DNA from: Chlamydia trachomatis A/HAR-13
Lineage (GTDB): Bacteria > Chlamydiota > Chlamydiia > Chlamydiales > Chlamydiaceae
Direction of reading: 5' to 3'
Length of the DNA stretch: 64,000 nt
Assembly: GCF_000012125.1 (NCBI RefSeq)
Contig: NC_007429.1
Coordinates: forward strand, 496,001 to 560,000
The first letter of the stretch is position 1; each line of letters begins with the position of its first letter. Under the pieces are notes generated by a model, which was not told the origin of the DNA, made no database searches, and saw only the letters and a list, made by a program, of their open reading frames with translations. Shown here piece by piece: positions 35,770 to 44,818 of the stretch. A program made the translations under genes and the position numbers.

Positions 35770-37099
35770 CATACACAGATACTGAGTCTCGCGCTAAAAC
35801 CTTAGCTCCTAATCTTTCTAATTTCCCTCGCCAATCAGTGTACCCTCGATCCAGCATCTCGGTATTCTCAATCCATGAGGCTCCGCCTTCTGTAATGAGT
35901 GCGGCCATGACATAAGCAAATCCTGCGCGCAAATCAGGAATCACTAAGTCTGTTGCCTGCAAAGGAGTCGGACCATGAATGACTGCGCTATGAGGATGAT
36001 TCCCTGTAGAATAGCGACACGACTTAGCACTCAAACACTCGTGAAATAAATCACAATGCGCTCCCATTTTTACCAAACCTTTCAAATACCCAAGACGATT
36101 CTCATGCACTGTCTCATGGATCACCGAACAACCTTCTGACTGAGAGAGCAATACGGCAAAAGGTTGTTGCCAATCTGTAATAAACCCTGGATGCACATCC
36201 GTTTCTAGAAGAACTCCCCCTTTCAAAGGCTTATCGTAGAAAAATTCGATCCCATTCTCATGTACAGAGAATCCCCCTCCTATCGATCTTAATACCTTTA
36301 AAAAAGGGATCATATGCTCATGGCGCGCTTGTTCTACGAAGATCCTTCCCTGAGAAACTACCGCAGCCATACCGAAAGAAGCAGCCTCGATTTTATCTGG
36401 AATAATGGAGTGCTCAACAGAATAGAAATCCTGACATCCAAAAATTTCGATGGTCTTATCATTATCTGTTGTAATCTCCATGCCTGCTTTCTGTAAAAAG
36501 ACAATCAAATCAATGATTTCCACTTCAAGAGCAGCATTCTTAATAATCGTTCGTCCTTGAGCCCCTACAGAAGCAAGGATGAGGTTTTCTGTGGCTCCCA
36601 CAGAAGGGTAGGGTAACGTGATGTGTGCTCCAACAAGACCATTTGGAGCTGAAGCCCAATAGCCTTCATCACTAATTACTATCTCTGCTCCAAGCTTCTT
36701 CAATCCTTCTAAATGGAAATGTAGCGTACGAGGTCCTATAGCATCCCCTCCCAAAATAGGAACAAAAATCCCATAAGGACAACGACGTAACAACGCTCCT
36801 AACAGCAAAATAGGAATCCGATTAACACAAGAAAATTGCGGAGGAACCTTGGACAATAAAATGCGCGGAGTGTGAATTTCAATCACTTGTGCTTGCTGAT
36901 CCCACTCTACAATCGCCCCTAAAACCCGACAAAGATCTACCGTTTGCCGAACATCTTCAATATTAGGGACGTTCTTTAAAATCGTTCGCTGATCCGAAAG
37001 TAAGGAGGCTACAAGTAATTTAGTTGTAGCATTTTTAGCTCCTGACACGCGCACAGATCCTCTTAAGACCGTTTCTCCAAAAACCTTGATACCAGGCAT
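35765..37099 (-). CDS. murA: UDP-N-acetylglucosamine 1-carboxyvinyltransferase (MurA) with active-site Asp
   Basis: 444 residues, EPSP-synthase fold. The start K-V-F-G-E-T-V-L-R-G-S-V-R-V-S-G-A-K-N matches MurA. The catalytic loop reads L-G-G-D-A-I-G-P-R, so the Cys that fosfomycin alkylates is replaced by Asp (residue 119, codon at 36743-36745). This change is known in C. trachomatis and gives intrinsic fosfomycin resistance while keeping activity. MurA transfers enolpyruvate to UDP-GlcNAc, the first committed peptidoglycan step. It converges on argS, with its stop in the shared terminator. Confidence 0.96.
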   Translation of the reverse strand: MPGIKVFGETVLRGSVRVSGAKNATTKLLVASLLSDQRTILKNVPNIEDVRQTVDLCRVLGAIVEWDQQAQVIEIHTPRILLSKVPPQFSCVNRIPILLLGALLRRCPYGIFVPILGGDAIGPRTLHFHLEGLKKLGAEIVISDEGYWASAPNGLVGAHITLPYPSVGATENLILASVGAQGRTIIKNAALEVEIIDLIVFLQKAGMEITTDNDKTIEIFGCQDFYSVEHSIIPDKIEAASFGMAAVVSQGRIFVEQARHEHMIPFLKVLRSIGGGFSVHENGIEFFYDKPLKGGVLLETDVHPGFITDWQQPFAVLLSQSEGCSVIHETVHENRLGYLKGLVKMGAHCDLFHECLSAKSCRYSTGNHPHSAVIHGPTPLQATDLVIPDLRAGFAYVMAALITEGGASWIENTEMLDRGYTDWRGKLERLGAKVLARDSVSVYV

Positions 37100-37310
37100 T
37101 TCAGTTCCTTCTATTGCATTTCTTCACAAACGTTACCCGGTATGCTGTTATTTTTCACGAAAACTTTATTTTTCTAAAAAAACATCTTATTAACAAAGAG
37201 ACATTTGTTTATTTTTAAAAAAACAAACAAAATAAACTTTGTAGCAAATAATAAAAACAACTTTTTAAAATCTAATTAAATCGGCTGTTGTTTTTATTTA
37301 ATTTGTAGTT

Positions 37311-40300
37311 ATGACGAATTCTATATCAGGTAATCAACCTGCTGTTACAACTTTTACATCATCAACCACTTCGGCATCAGGTGCTTCCGGATCTCTGGGA
37401 GCTTCTTCTGTATCTACTACCGCAAACGCTACAGTTACACAAACAGCAAACGCAACAAATTCAGCGGCTACATCTTCTATCCAAACGACTGGAGAGACTG
37501 TAGTAAACTATACGAATTCAGCCTCCGCCCCCACTGTAACTGTATCGACCTCCTCTTCTTCCACACAAGCCACAGCCACTTCGAATAAAACTTCCCAAGC
37601 CGTTGCTGGAAAAATCACTTCTCCAGATACTTCAGAAAGCTCAGAAACTAGCTCTACCTCATCAAGCGATCATATCCCTAGCGATTACGATGACGTAGGT
37701 AGTAACAACGGAGATATCAGTAGCAATTATGACGATGCTGCTGCTGATTACGAGCTGATAAGAACTACTGAAAATATTTATGAGAGTATTGGTGGCTCTA
37801 GAACAAGTGGCCCAGAAAATACGAGTGGTGGTGCAGCAGCAGCACTCAATTCTCTAAGAGGCTCCTCCTACAGCAATTATGACGATGCTGCTGCTGATTA
37901 CGAGCTGATAAGAACTACTGAAAATATTTATGAGAGTATTGGTGGCTCTAGAACAAGTGGCCCAGAAAATACGAGTGGTGGTGCAGCAGCAGCACTCAAT
38001 TCTCTAAGAGGCTCCTCCTACAGCAATTATGACGATGCTGCTGCTGATTACGAGCCGATAAGAACTACTGAAAATATTTATGAGAGTATTGGTGGCTCTA
38101 GAACAAGTGGCCCAGAAAATACGAGTGGTGGTGCAGCAGCAGCAGCACTCAATTCTCTAAGAGGCTCCTCCTACACAACAGGGCCTCGTAACGAGGGTGT
38201 ATTCGGCCCTGGACCGGAAGGACTACCAGACATGTCTCTTCCTTCATACGATCCTACAAATAAAACCTCGTTATTGACTTTCCTCTCCAACCCTCATGTA
38301 AAGTCGAAAATGCTTGAAAACTCGGGGCATTTCGTCTTCATTGATACAGATAGAAGTAGTTTCATTCTTGTTCCTAACGGAAATTGGGATCAAGTCTGTT
38401 CAATTAAAGTTCAAAATGGAAAGACCAAAGAAGATCTCGACATCAAAGACTTGGAAAACATGTGTGCAAAATTCTGTACAGGGTTTAACAAATTCTCTGG
38501 TGACTGGGACAGTCTTGTAGAACCTATGGTGTCAGCCAAAGCTGGAGTGGCCAGCGGAGGCAATCTTCCCAATACAGTGATTATCAATAATAAATTCAAA
38601 ACTTGCGTTGCTTATGGTCCTTGGAATAGCCAGGAAACAAGTTCTGATCATACACCTTCTGCTTGGAGACGTGGTCATCAAGTAGATTTTGGAGGAATTT
38701 TTGAGAAAGTCAACGACTTTAATAAAATCAACTGGGGAACTCAAGCCGGGCCTAGTAGCGAAGACGATGGCATTTCCTTCTCCAATGAAACTCCTGGAGC
38801 TGGTCCTGCAGCTGCTCCATCACCAACGCCATCCTCTATTCCTGTCATCAATGTCAATGTCAATGTTGGCGGAACTAATGTGAATATTGGAGATACGAAT
38901 GTCAACACGACTAACACCACACCAACAACTCAATCTACAGACGCCTCTACAGATACAAGCGATATCGATGACATAAATACCAACAACCAAACTGATGATA
39001 TCAATACGACAGACAAAGACTCTGACGGAGCTGGTGGAGTCAATGGCGATATATCCGAAACAGAATCCTCTTCTGGAGATGATTCAGGAAGTGTCTCTTC
39101 CTCAGAATCAGACAAGAATGCCTCTGTCGGAAATGACGGACCTGCTATGAAAGATATCCTTTCTGCCGTGCGTAAACACCTAGACGTCGTTTACCCTGGC
39201 GACAATGGCGGTTCTACAGAAGGGCCTCTCCAAGCTAACCAAACTCTCGGAGACGTTATCCGTGATATGGAAACAACAGGGACTTCCAAAGAAACCGTCG
39301 TATCTGGAAATTCTGGATCTGCAGAAAGCATCTCTTCTGATGATACTACCGATGATGACTCTGGTGGATCAGCAAGAGGCGTCAGTGGAGATCGATCTAG
39401 CACAGAACCATCGTCTGGCGATGGCCCAGGGGGAGCTTCTGCATCAGGATCCGGAGGTAAAGGTGCATCGGTTGTCAATGATGGGCCTTCTGGACCAGAT
39501 GTCCTCGCTGCTGTGCGTAAACATTTAGATGCCGTTTATCCTGGCGAAAACGGTGGTTCCACAGAAGGACCTCTCCAAGCTAACCAAACTCTCGGAGACG
39601 TAATCTCTGATGTAGAGAATAAAGGCTCTGCTCAGGATACAAAATTATCAGGAAATACAGGAGCTGGGGATGACGATCCAACAACCACAGCTGCTGTAGG
39701 TAATGGAGCGGAAGAGATCACTCTTTCCGACACAGATTCTGGTATCGGAGATGATGTATCCGATACAGCGTCTTCATCTGGGGATGAATCCGGAGGAGTC
39801 TCCTCTCCCTCTTCAGGATCCAATAAAAATACTTCCGTTGGAAATGACGGACCTTCTGGACTAGATATCCTCGCTGCCGTACGTAAACATTTAGATAAGG
39901 TTTACCCTGGCGACAATGGTGGTTCTACAGAAGAACCTCTCCCAGCTAACCAAACTCTTGGAGATATCGTCCAGGATATGGAAACAATAGGGACATCCCA
40001 AGAAACCGTTGTATCCCCATGGAAAGGAAGCACTTCTTCAACGGGATCAGCAGGAGGAAGTGGTAGCGTACAAACACTACTGCCTTCACCACCTCCAACC
40101 CCATCAACTACAACATTAAGAACGGGCACAGGAGCTACCACCACATCCTTGATGATGGGAGGACCAATCAAAGCTGACATAATAACAACTGGTGGCGGAG
40201 GACGAATTCCTGGAGGAGGAACGTTAGAAAAGCTGCTCCCTCATATACGTGCGCACTTAGACATATCCTTTGATGCGCAAGGCGATCTCGTAAGTACTGA

Positions 40301-40631
40301 AGAGCCTCAGCTTGGCTCGATTGTAAACAAATTCCGCCAAGAAACTGGTTCAGGAGGAATCGTAACTTTCGTTGAGAGTGCTCCAGGCAAGCCGGGATCT
40401 GCACAGGTCTTAACGGGTACAGGGGGAGATAAAGGCAACCTATTCCAAGCAGCTGCCGCAGTCACCCAAGCCTTAGGAAATGTTGCAGGGAAAGTCAACC
40501 TTGCGATACAAGGCCAAAAACTATCATCCCTAGTCAATGACGACGGGAAGGGGTCTGTTGGAAGAGATTTATTCCAAGCAGCAGCCCAAACAACTCAAGT
40601 GCTAAGCTCACTGATTGATACCGTAGGATAA
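37311..40631 (+). CDS. tarP: Translocated actin-recruiting phosphoprotein TarP
   Basis: 1106 residues, a type III effector injected into the host cell at entry. The order is a Ser/Thr/Ala-rich N-terminus (about 1-135), three tandem 50-residue tyrosine repeats (about 138-288, each with Y-D-D, D-Y and I-Y-E) phosphorylated by host kinases, a Pro-rich middle, four actin-binding-type helices (three V-R-K-H-L-D repeats near 607, 722 and 844 and one I-R-A-H-L-D near 971), and two helical D-L-F-Q-A-A repeats near the C-terminus. The known oligomerising Pro-rich segment lies around 495-515. No ribosome site precedes the ATG. An extended version of this layout is typical of ocular strains. Confidence 0.97.
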   Translation: MTNSISGNQPAVTTFTSSTTSASGASGSLGASSVSTTANATVTQTANATNSAATSSIQTTGETVVNYTNSASAPTVTVSTSSSSTQATATSNKTSQAVAGKITSPDTSESSETSSTSSSDHIPSDYDDVGSNNGDISSNYDDAAADYELIRTTENIYESIGGSRTSGPENTSGGAAAALNSLRGSSYSNYDDAAADYELIRTTENIYESIGGSRTSGPENTSGGAAAALNSLRGSSYSNYDDAAADYEPIRTTENIYESIGGSRTSGPENTSGGAAAAALNSLRGSSYTTGPRNEGVFGPGPEGLPDMSLPSYDPTNKTSLLTFLSNPHVKSKMLENSGHFVFIDTDRSSFILVPNGNWDQVCSIKVQNGKTKEDLDIKDLENMCAKFCTGFNKFSGDWDSLVEPMVSAKAGVASGGNLPNTVIINNKFKTCVAYGPWNSQETSSDHTPSAWRRGHQVDFGGIFEKVNDFNKINWGTQAGPSSEDDGISFSNETPGAGPAAAPSPTPSSIPVINVNVNVGGTNVNIGDTNVNTTNTTPTTQSTDASTDTSDIDDINTNNQTDDINTTDKDSDGAGGVNGDISETESSSGDDSGSVSSSESDKNASVGNDGPAMKDILSAVRKHLDVVYPGDNGGSTEGPLQANQTLGDVIRDMETTGTSKETVVSGNSGSAESISSDDTTDDDSGGSARGVSGDRSSTEPSSGDGPGGASASGSGGKGASVVNDGPSGPDVLAAVRKHLDAVYPGENGGSTEGPLQANQTLGDVISDVENKGSAQDTKLSGNTGAGDDDPTTTAAVGNGAEEITLSDTDSGIGDDVSDTASSSGDESGGVSSPSSGSNKNTSVGNDGPSGLDILAAVRKHLDKVYPGDNGGSTEEPLPANQTLGDIVQDMETIGTSQETVVSPWKGSTSSTGSAGGSGSVQTLLPSPPPTPSTTTLRTGTGATTTSLMMGGPIKADIITTGGGGRIPGGGTLEKLLPHIRAHLDISFDAQGDLVSTEEPQLGSIVNKFRQETGSGGIVTFVESAPGKPGSAQVLTGTGGDKGNLFQAAAAVTQALGNVAGKVNLAIQGQKLSSLVNDDGKGSVGRDLFQAAAQTTQVLSSLIDTVG
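37722..38174 (+). repeat. Three tandem tyrosine-phosphorylation repeats in tarP
   Basis: Unit 1 (37722-37871) and unit 2 (37872-38021) are 150 bases and appear identical. Unit 3 (38022-38174) is 153 bases with one extra GCA codon and a CTG to CCG change (Leu to Pro). Near-identity implies recent duplication or ongoing homogenisation. Confidence 0.95.
39129..39983 (+). repeat. Three dispersed actin-binding repeats in tarP
   Basis: Three 48-codon units (39129-39272, 39474-39617, 39840-39983) share the V-R-K-H-L-D-x-V-Y-P-G helix and a Q/P-A-N-Q-T-L-G-D segment, separated by Ser/Gly/Asp-rich linkers that are themselves related. They correspond to the actin-binding domains. A fourth, divergent copy lies at 40221-40343 and carries I-R-A-H-L-D and Q-L-G-S-I. 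Confidence 0.85.
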
Positions 40632-40648
40632 AAAGCAAAGGAGAACAG

Positions 40649-40676
40649 ACGAGCAGAACAGATAAGTTCTGCTCGT
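40649..40676. terminator. Hairpin terminator between tarP and yebC
   Basis: ACGAGCAGAAC (40649-40659) and GTTCTGCTCGT (40666-40676) form a perfect 11-bp stem with a 6-base loop between two convergent genes. On the minus strand it is followed by a pyrimidine-rich tail, on the plus strand it is not, so it acts best for yebC. Confidence 0.65.
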
Positions 40677-40682
40677 GAATGC

Positions 40683-41399
40683 CTAAGCCATATTGTGGTA
40701 AACATCGTCTACATCGTCGATGTTTTCTAACCATTCAATTAAAGCGAGATTCGACTTCCCTGTCTCCTCATCACAATCGACAAGGCGCAACGGAACATAA
40801 ATTAACCTCTCTTCAGAGCAGGTCACTCCCTTAGCTAATAAAGCTTCCTTAACAGAAGCTAAATCTGTAGGTTCACAGAGAACTAAGAAGAATTCTTCAT
40901 CGTCGCTATCTAAATCCTCTCCTCCACAGTCAATCACATGTGTTAACAAGGAAGCTTCGTCTATGGAATGTTTAGGCACATAACATGCCCCTTTACGAGA
41001 AAAATTATATAGAACGCTACCGGGCTCCACTAAAGCCCCACCTCGTTTGTTAACGGCTACGCGCATATCCGAGGCTGTGCGGTTCTTATTGTCGGTCATT
41101 GCTTCAACAATGATCCCAACTCCTCCGAACCCATATAATTCATAAGTGACTTCTTCATAATTCTTCTGATCTGCAGAAGAAGCTTTCTTTAGATTACGTT
41201 CAATGTTCTCATTAGGAATATTCTGGTCCTTGGCTTTCTGAATGATCATACGTAAACGAGCATTCGATTTCGGATCCGGCCCCCCCATTTTAACTGCAGA
41301 GATCAACTCCTTAATCGTTCGAGAAAAAATCTTCCCTTTCTTGTGATCTGCTCGTTCTTTTCGGTGTTTAGTATTGGCCCACTTACTGTGTCCTGCCAT
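40683..41399 (-). CDS. YebC/PmpR-family protein
   Basis: 238 residues. It begins with the family signature [14 protein letters not shown] and contains [10 protein letters not shown] and [10 protein letters not shown]. YebC proteins were first described as DNA-binding regulators and are now linked to relief of ribosome stalling (mitochondrial TACO1 is a homologue). Which role applies here cannot be told from sequence. It stands alone on the minus strand, convergent with tarP, with 184 bases of apparent non-coding DNA separating it from the acetyltransferase gene upstream. Confidence 0.92.
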   Translation of the reverse strand: MAGHSKWANTKHRKERADHKKGKIFSRTIKELISAVKMGGPDPKSNARLRMIIQKAKDQNIPNENIERNLKKASSADQKNYEEVTYELYGFGGVGIIVEAMTDNKNRTASDMRVAVNKRGGALVEPGSVLYNFSRKGACYVPKHSIDEASLLTHVIDCGGEDLDSDDEEFFLVLCEPTDLASVKEALLAKGVTCSEERLIYVPLRLVDCDEETGKSNLALIEWLENIDDVDDVYHNMA

Positions 41400-41583
41400 G
41401 CTTTCTTACCTATCGTACATCTACTATCAGGAAACCCCTGACAAATTATTTCACCACTCTGTCCGCAAACACACTCTATGTCTGAAACAGGATCCCCAAA
41501 AAAGGGCGGAATTTTTTAAAAACAAAGTCCTCAATAACCCAACCATCTTACACAAAAGCAAGTTTCAGCTCTATATGGAAAAC

Positions 41584-42087
41584 CTAGAGGACTCTCTCCA
41601 TCGTAATTTTTGCTAAATACCCCAACTCATCCTTATAGAAAGTCTTCTGTCTTCCTACTTCCACAAATCCAAATCTTTCATATAGGTGAATAGCAGGATT
41701 CCCTTCATACACTTCTAAATACACAAGTTCTAACTTTAACTGTGTCTTTCCTAGATGCAGTAAGTTATTCAGAAGAGCCGTGCCAACGCCTTTGTTGCGA
41801 AACTTTTCTCCTACAATGATCGACAACAAGCTATGATGTGCGACCTTGACATAAGGATTGAGTATTAACGTAGCTACTCCAGCAACTTCGCCATTGTATA
41901 CCGCCGTTAAACTACTGCGGCAGCGATAAAAACTAACCCAGAAATTCACACTATCACGAATTTCCGCTTCTGTTTTTAAAGGAAATCCTCGAAGAATTTT
42001 TGGATCATTCAACCAAAGACGCATATAGTGTGCATCTTCAGGAACCGTATACCGAATCTCTAATAATGGATCACGCATAGTGGTCAT
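41584..42087 (-). CDS. GNAT-family N-acetyltransferase
   Basis: 167 residues. The acetyl-CoA-binding motif A reads [20 protein letters not shown] near residue 87. [17 protein letters not shown] follows, the classic GNAT motif B. The N-terminal part (L-R-x-x-x-P-E-D-A ... W-L-N-D-P) resembles RimJ/RimL and antibiotic-type acetyltransferases. The substrate is unknown. The ATG overlaps the prfB stop (ATGA), so the two are coupled. Confidence 0.85.
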
Positions 42088-43191
42088 GTAATTTCTCCAT
42101 AATCAACCAGATAGGCTTTGATAAAAGCATCTAGAAGCTCCCCATCCATCATTGCTTGGATGTTGCCCACTTCATATCCAGTCCTTACATCTTTCACCAG
42201 CGTATAAGGCTGAAATACATAATTACGAATCTGAGATCCCCAGCTGATTTCTTTTTTATTTTTTCTATCTATATTCTGTTTCTCTAAACGTTCTTGTAAC
42301 AACTTCTGGTAAATCCTAGCGCGCAGCATATTCATACAAGCTTCTCGGTTTTGAATTTGACTACGCTCATTCTGACATGACACTACAATTCCCGTAGGGA
42401 AGTGTGTAATCCGTACCGCTGAATCTGTTACGTTTACATGTTGTCCTCCAGCTCCGGAAGAACGATACGTATCAATACGAATATCTCCGGGACGGATCTC
42501 AACTTCTATTTTATCATCAATCTCTGGAAACACTTCTACTGATGCAAAACTAGTATGCCGTTTCGCATTGCTATCGAAAGGAGATATGCGTACCAGACGA
42601 TGCACTCCGCTCTCTGCTTTAGCATAGCCGTAGGCATATTCACCGACGAGCTTCAGGGTGATATGCTTAATCCCAGCGACTTCCCCATCCAATCGATCGA
42701 TCACTTCTATCCTCCAGCTATGACTACTAGCCCATCGCATATACATGCGCAGCAGCATCTCTACCCAGTCACAAGATTCGGTCCCCCCTGCTCCTGCATT
42801 AATGGATAGAAAACAGGAATTTCGATCTAACTCACCAGAAAGAAGTCTGAGTGTTTCCCATTCTGTTATTTTCTTTTCACAAAAAACAAATTCTTTTTCT
42901 AATTCTTTTTGCATTTCTAAATCTTTAGAAGACTCTTCATCTTCTAAAAAGAATTGTATCGCGGAAACTTTGTTTTTTAATTCATTAAATTCTGATAACT
43001 GTTGTTTTAATCGAGCGATCCTTTCGGAAATTTTCCCTGCACGAACAACATCGTCCCAAAAACCATCTTGCACCGCCTGCTGTTCCAATTCCTTTAACTC
43101 ATTTTCTTTTCCTTCCGGGTCAAAGAGACCTCCGAGTTAAAGCCAAACCTTCAAGCAAAAGTTCCAATCGTTTGTCAAAATTCTCATGCAT
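42084..43191 (-). CDS. prfB: Peptide chain release factor 2 with programmed +1 frameshift
   Basis: The product would be 368 residues: a short first part (43191-43120, beginning M-H-E-N-F-D-K-R) ends at an in-frame TGA, and the body continues one base over (L-D-P-E-G-K-E-N). The shift site on the minus strand is CGGAGG-TCT-CTT-TGA-C, the conserved RF2 slippery CTT-TGA with a Shine-Dalgarno-like stimulator. It thereby senses RF2 level. The tripeptide S-P-F (near residue 205) for UGA/UAA recognition and the G-G-Q motif (S-S-G-A-G-G-Q-H-V) for hydrolysis are present. The acetyltransferase gene overlaps its stop. Confidence 0.95.
43119..43134 (-). promoter_or_regulatory. prfB programmed +1 frameshift site
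   Basis: On the minus strand GGAGG is followed three bases later by CTTTGAC. The ribosome reads CTT, then slips to TTT when RF2 is scarce and the in-frame TGA (43120-43122) is slow to terminate. Downstream frame continuity (GAC CCG GAA) is intact. Confidence 0.93.
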
Positions 43192-43510
43192 AATCTTGCT
43201 AACCTTTCGCAAAATATCCAACTTTAAACTCTTCTTTTTCAAAGAGCTATTTTCCTTGCCAGTTATTTCCACTATTACAGTGGCGGTGACAGCTAAAACA
43301 CGCTCATGGTAACATGATCTTCTCTTAGGGATCAATTTCTTGCGTAATAGTCCGAGGAATAAATCGTTTTCTAATTCGCTTTTACCTCTCTTCTTGCTGA
43401 AGACTTGGCTATGTTTTTTATTTTGACGATAAACCTAGTTAAGGCATAAAAGAGTTGCGAAGGAAGAGCCCTAAACTTTTCTTATCATCTTCTTTAACTA
43501 GGAGTCATCC
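43192..43510. other. Divergent intergenic region prfB / SWIB gene
   Basis: 319 bases. It contains the sigma66-type promoter of the SWIB gene (listed separately), and upstream of prfB only weak promoter-like sequences. The prfB frame is open upstream of 43191 to 43335 but the extra residues are not family-like. No RNA or hairpin of note. Confidence 0.5.
43423..43452 (+). promoter_or_regulatory. Candidate sigma66 promoter of the SWIB gene
   Basis: TTGACG (43423-43428) is followed after 17 or 18 bases by ATAAAA/TAAAAG. Transcription would start near 43459, giving a leader of about 50 bases that ends in AGGAG six bases before the ATG. Confidence 0.55.
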
Positions 43511-43771
43511 ATGAGTCAAAATAAGAACTCTGCTTTCATGCAGCCTGTGAACGTATCCGCTGATTTAGCTGCCATCGTTGGTGCAGGACCTATGCCTCGC
43601 ACAGAGATCATTAAGAAAATGTGGGATTACATTAAGAAGAATGGCCTTCAAGATCCTACAAACAAACGTAATATCAATCCCGATGATAAATTGGCTAAAG
43701 TTTTTGGAACTGAAAAACCTATCGATATGTTCCAAATGACAAAAATGGTTTCTCAACACATCATTAAATAA
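43511..43771 (+). CDS. Free-standing SWIB-domain protein
   Basis: 86 residues, nearly all one SWIB domain: L-A-A-I-V-G-x-G-P-M-P-R-T-E-I-I-K-K-M-W-D-Y-I-K, then N-x-I-N-P-D-D-K-L and F-G-T-E-K-P-I-D-M-F-Q-M. SWIB domains occur in eukaryotic SWI/SNF chromatin remodelling complexes and in MDM2. In chlamydiae they also occur fused to topoisomerase I and as this small protein. It may act with the histone-like proteins during nucleoid condensation, but that is inference. AGGAG site and a good promoter upstream; the gene is monocistronic. Confidence 0.93.
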   Translation: MSQNKNSAFMQPVNVSADLAAIVGAGPMPRTEIIKKMWDYIKKNGLQDPTNKRNINPDDKLAKVFGTEKPIDMFQMTKMVSQHIIK

Positions 43772-43828
43772 AATAGAAATTGACTCACGTGTTCCTCGTC
43801 TTTAAGATGAGGAACTAGTTCATTCTTT

Positions 43829-44818
43829 TTGTTCGTTTCTGTGGGTATTACTGCATCTTTAACAACTATCTTAGCAGCACCTGTTTTGACATGGGTTTGG
43901 GCCAATCACTTGGAGCCTAACCTATTGAGAGTAACGCGTTTAAATTGGAATCTGCCTAAAAAATTTGCTCATCTTCATGGGCTTCGCATTGTACAGATTT
44001 CGGATTTACACCTAAACCACTCGACGCCTGATGCCTTTCTAAAAAAAGTATCTCGTAAGATCTCTTCTCTTTCTCCAGATATTCTTGTATTTACAGGAGA
44101 CTTTGTCTGTCGCGCTAAAGTAGAAACTCCTGAAAGATTAAAACATTTCCTATGTTCTCTGCATGCGCCCTTAGGCTGTTTTGCTTGCCTAGGAAATCAT
44201 GATTACGCCACCTACGTATCCCGTGATATTCACGGGAAAATTAATACCATCTCAGCAATGAATAGCCGTCCTTTAAAAAGAGCTTTTACCTCTGTTTATC
44301 AAAGTCTATTCGCCTCTTCTCGCAATGAATTTGCAGATACTCTGAATCCACAAATTCCTAATCCACATCTAGTCAGTATATTACGCAATACTCCATTTCA
44401 ATTATTGCATAATCAAAGCGCGACACTTTCCGATACAATCAACATCGTGGGATTAGGCGATTTTTTTGCCAAACAATTCGATCCCAAAAAAGCTTTTACT
44501 GACTATAATCCCACGTTACCTGGTATTATCCTTTCTCATAATCCCGATACGATTCACCATCTCCAAGATTACCCAGGTGATGTTGTTTTTTCCGGGCACT
44601 CGCATGGCCCTCAAATCTCTCTTCCCTGGCCTAAGTTTGCCAATACGATAACCAATAAACTTTCAGGGTTAGAAAACCCAGAGCTAGCTCGAGGATTATT
44701 CTCTTTCCCTGAAGAGAGTAGGCTCTTGTATGTAAACCGAGGACTAGGAGGATGGAAGCGTATACGATTTTGCTCCCCTCCAGAGATTTGTTTAATGAGG
44801 TGCCTCTATGAACCTTAG
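43829..44818 (+). CDS. lpxG: UDP-2,3-diacylglucosamine pyrophosphatase LpxG (metallophosphoesterase)
   Basis: Up to 329 residues. Calcineurin-type metal motifs are present: [24 protein letters not shown] and S-G-H-S-H-G-P-Q. A hydrophobic N-terminal segment anchors it to the inner membrane. LpxG is the chlamydial enzyme replacing LpxH in lipid A synthesis, and this is its known locus. There is no ATG: the frame opens with a TTG at 43829 and a GTG at 43841, with GAGGAAC upstream, so the start is uncertain. It overlaps ispD by 11 bases and belongs to lpxG-ispD-truA. Confidence 0.85.

Noticed and set aside
37722..38174. Tandem repeats as a possible CRISPR or satellite
   Set aside because: In frame, codon multiples, encoding the known TarP tyrosine repeats, with no spacers.
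39191..40180. Long minus-strand frames opposite tarP
   Set aside because: They arise from the repetitive Ser/Asp/Gly codons of tarP read in reverse; no starts with ribosome sites.
41374..41616. 80-codon plus-strand frame between yebC and the acetyltransferase gene
   Set aside because: Begins within the yebC start region on the other strand and has no ribosome site; composition is unremarkable spacer.
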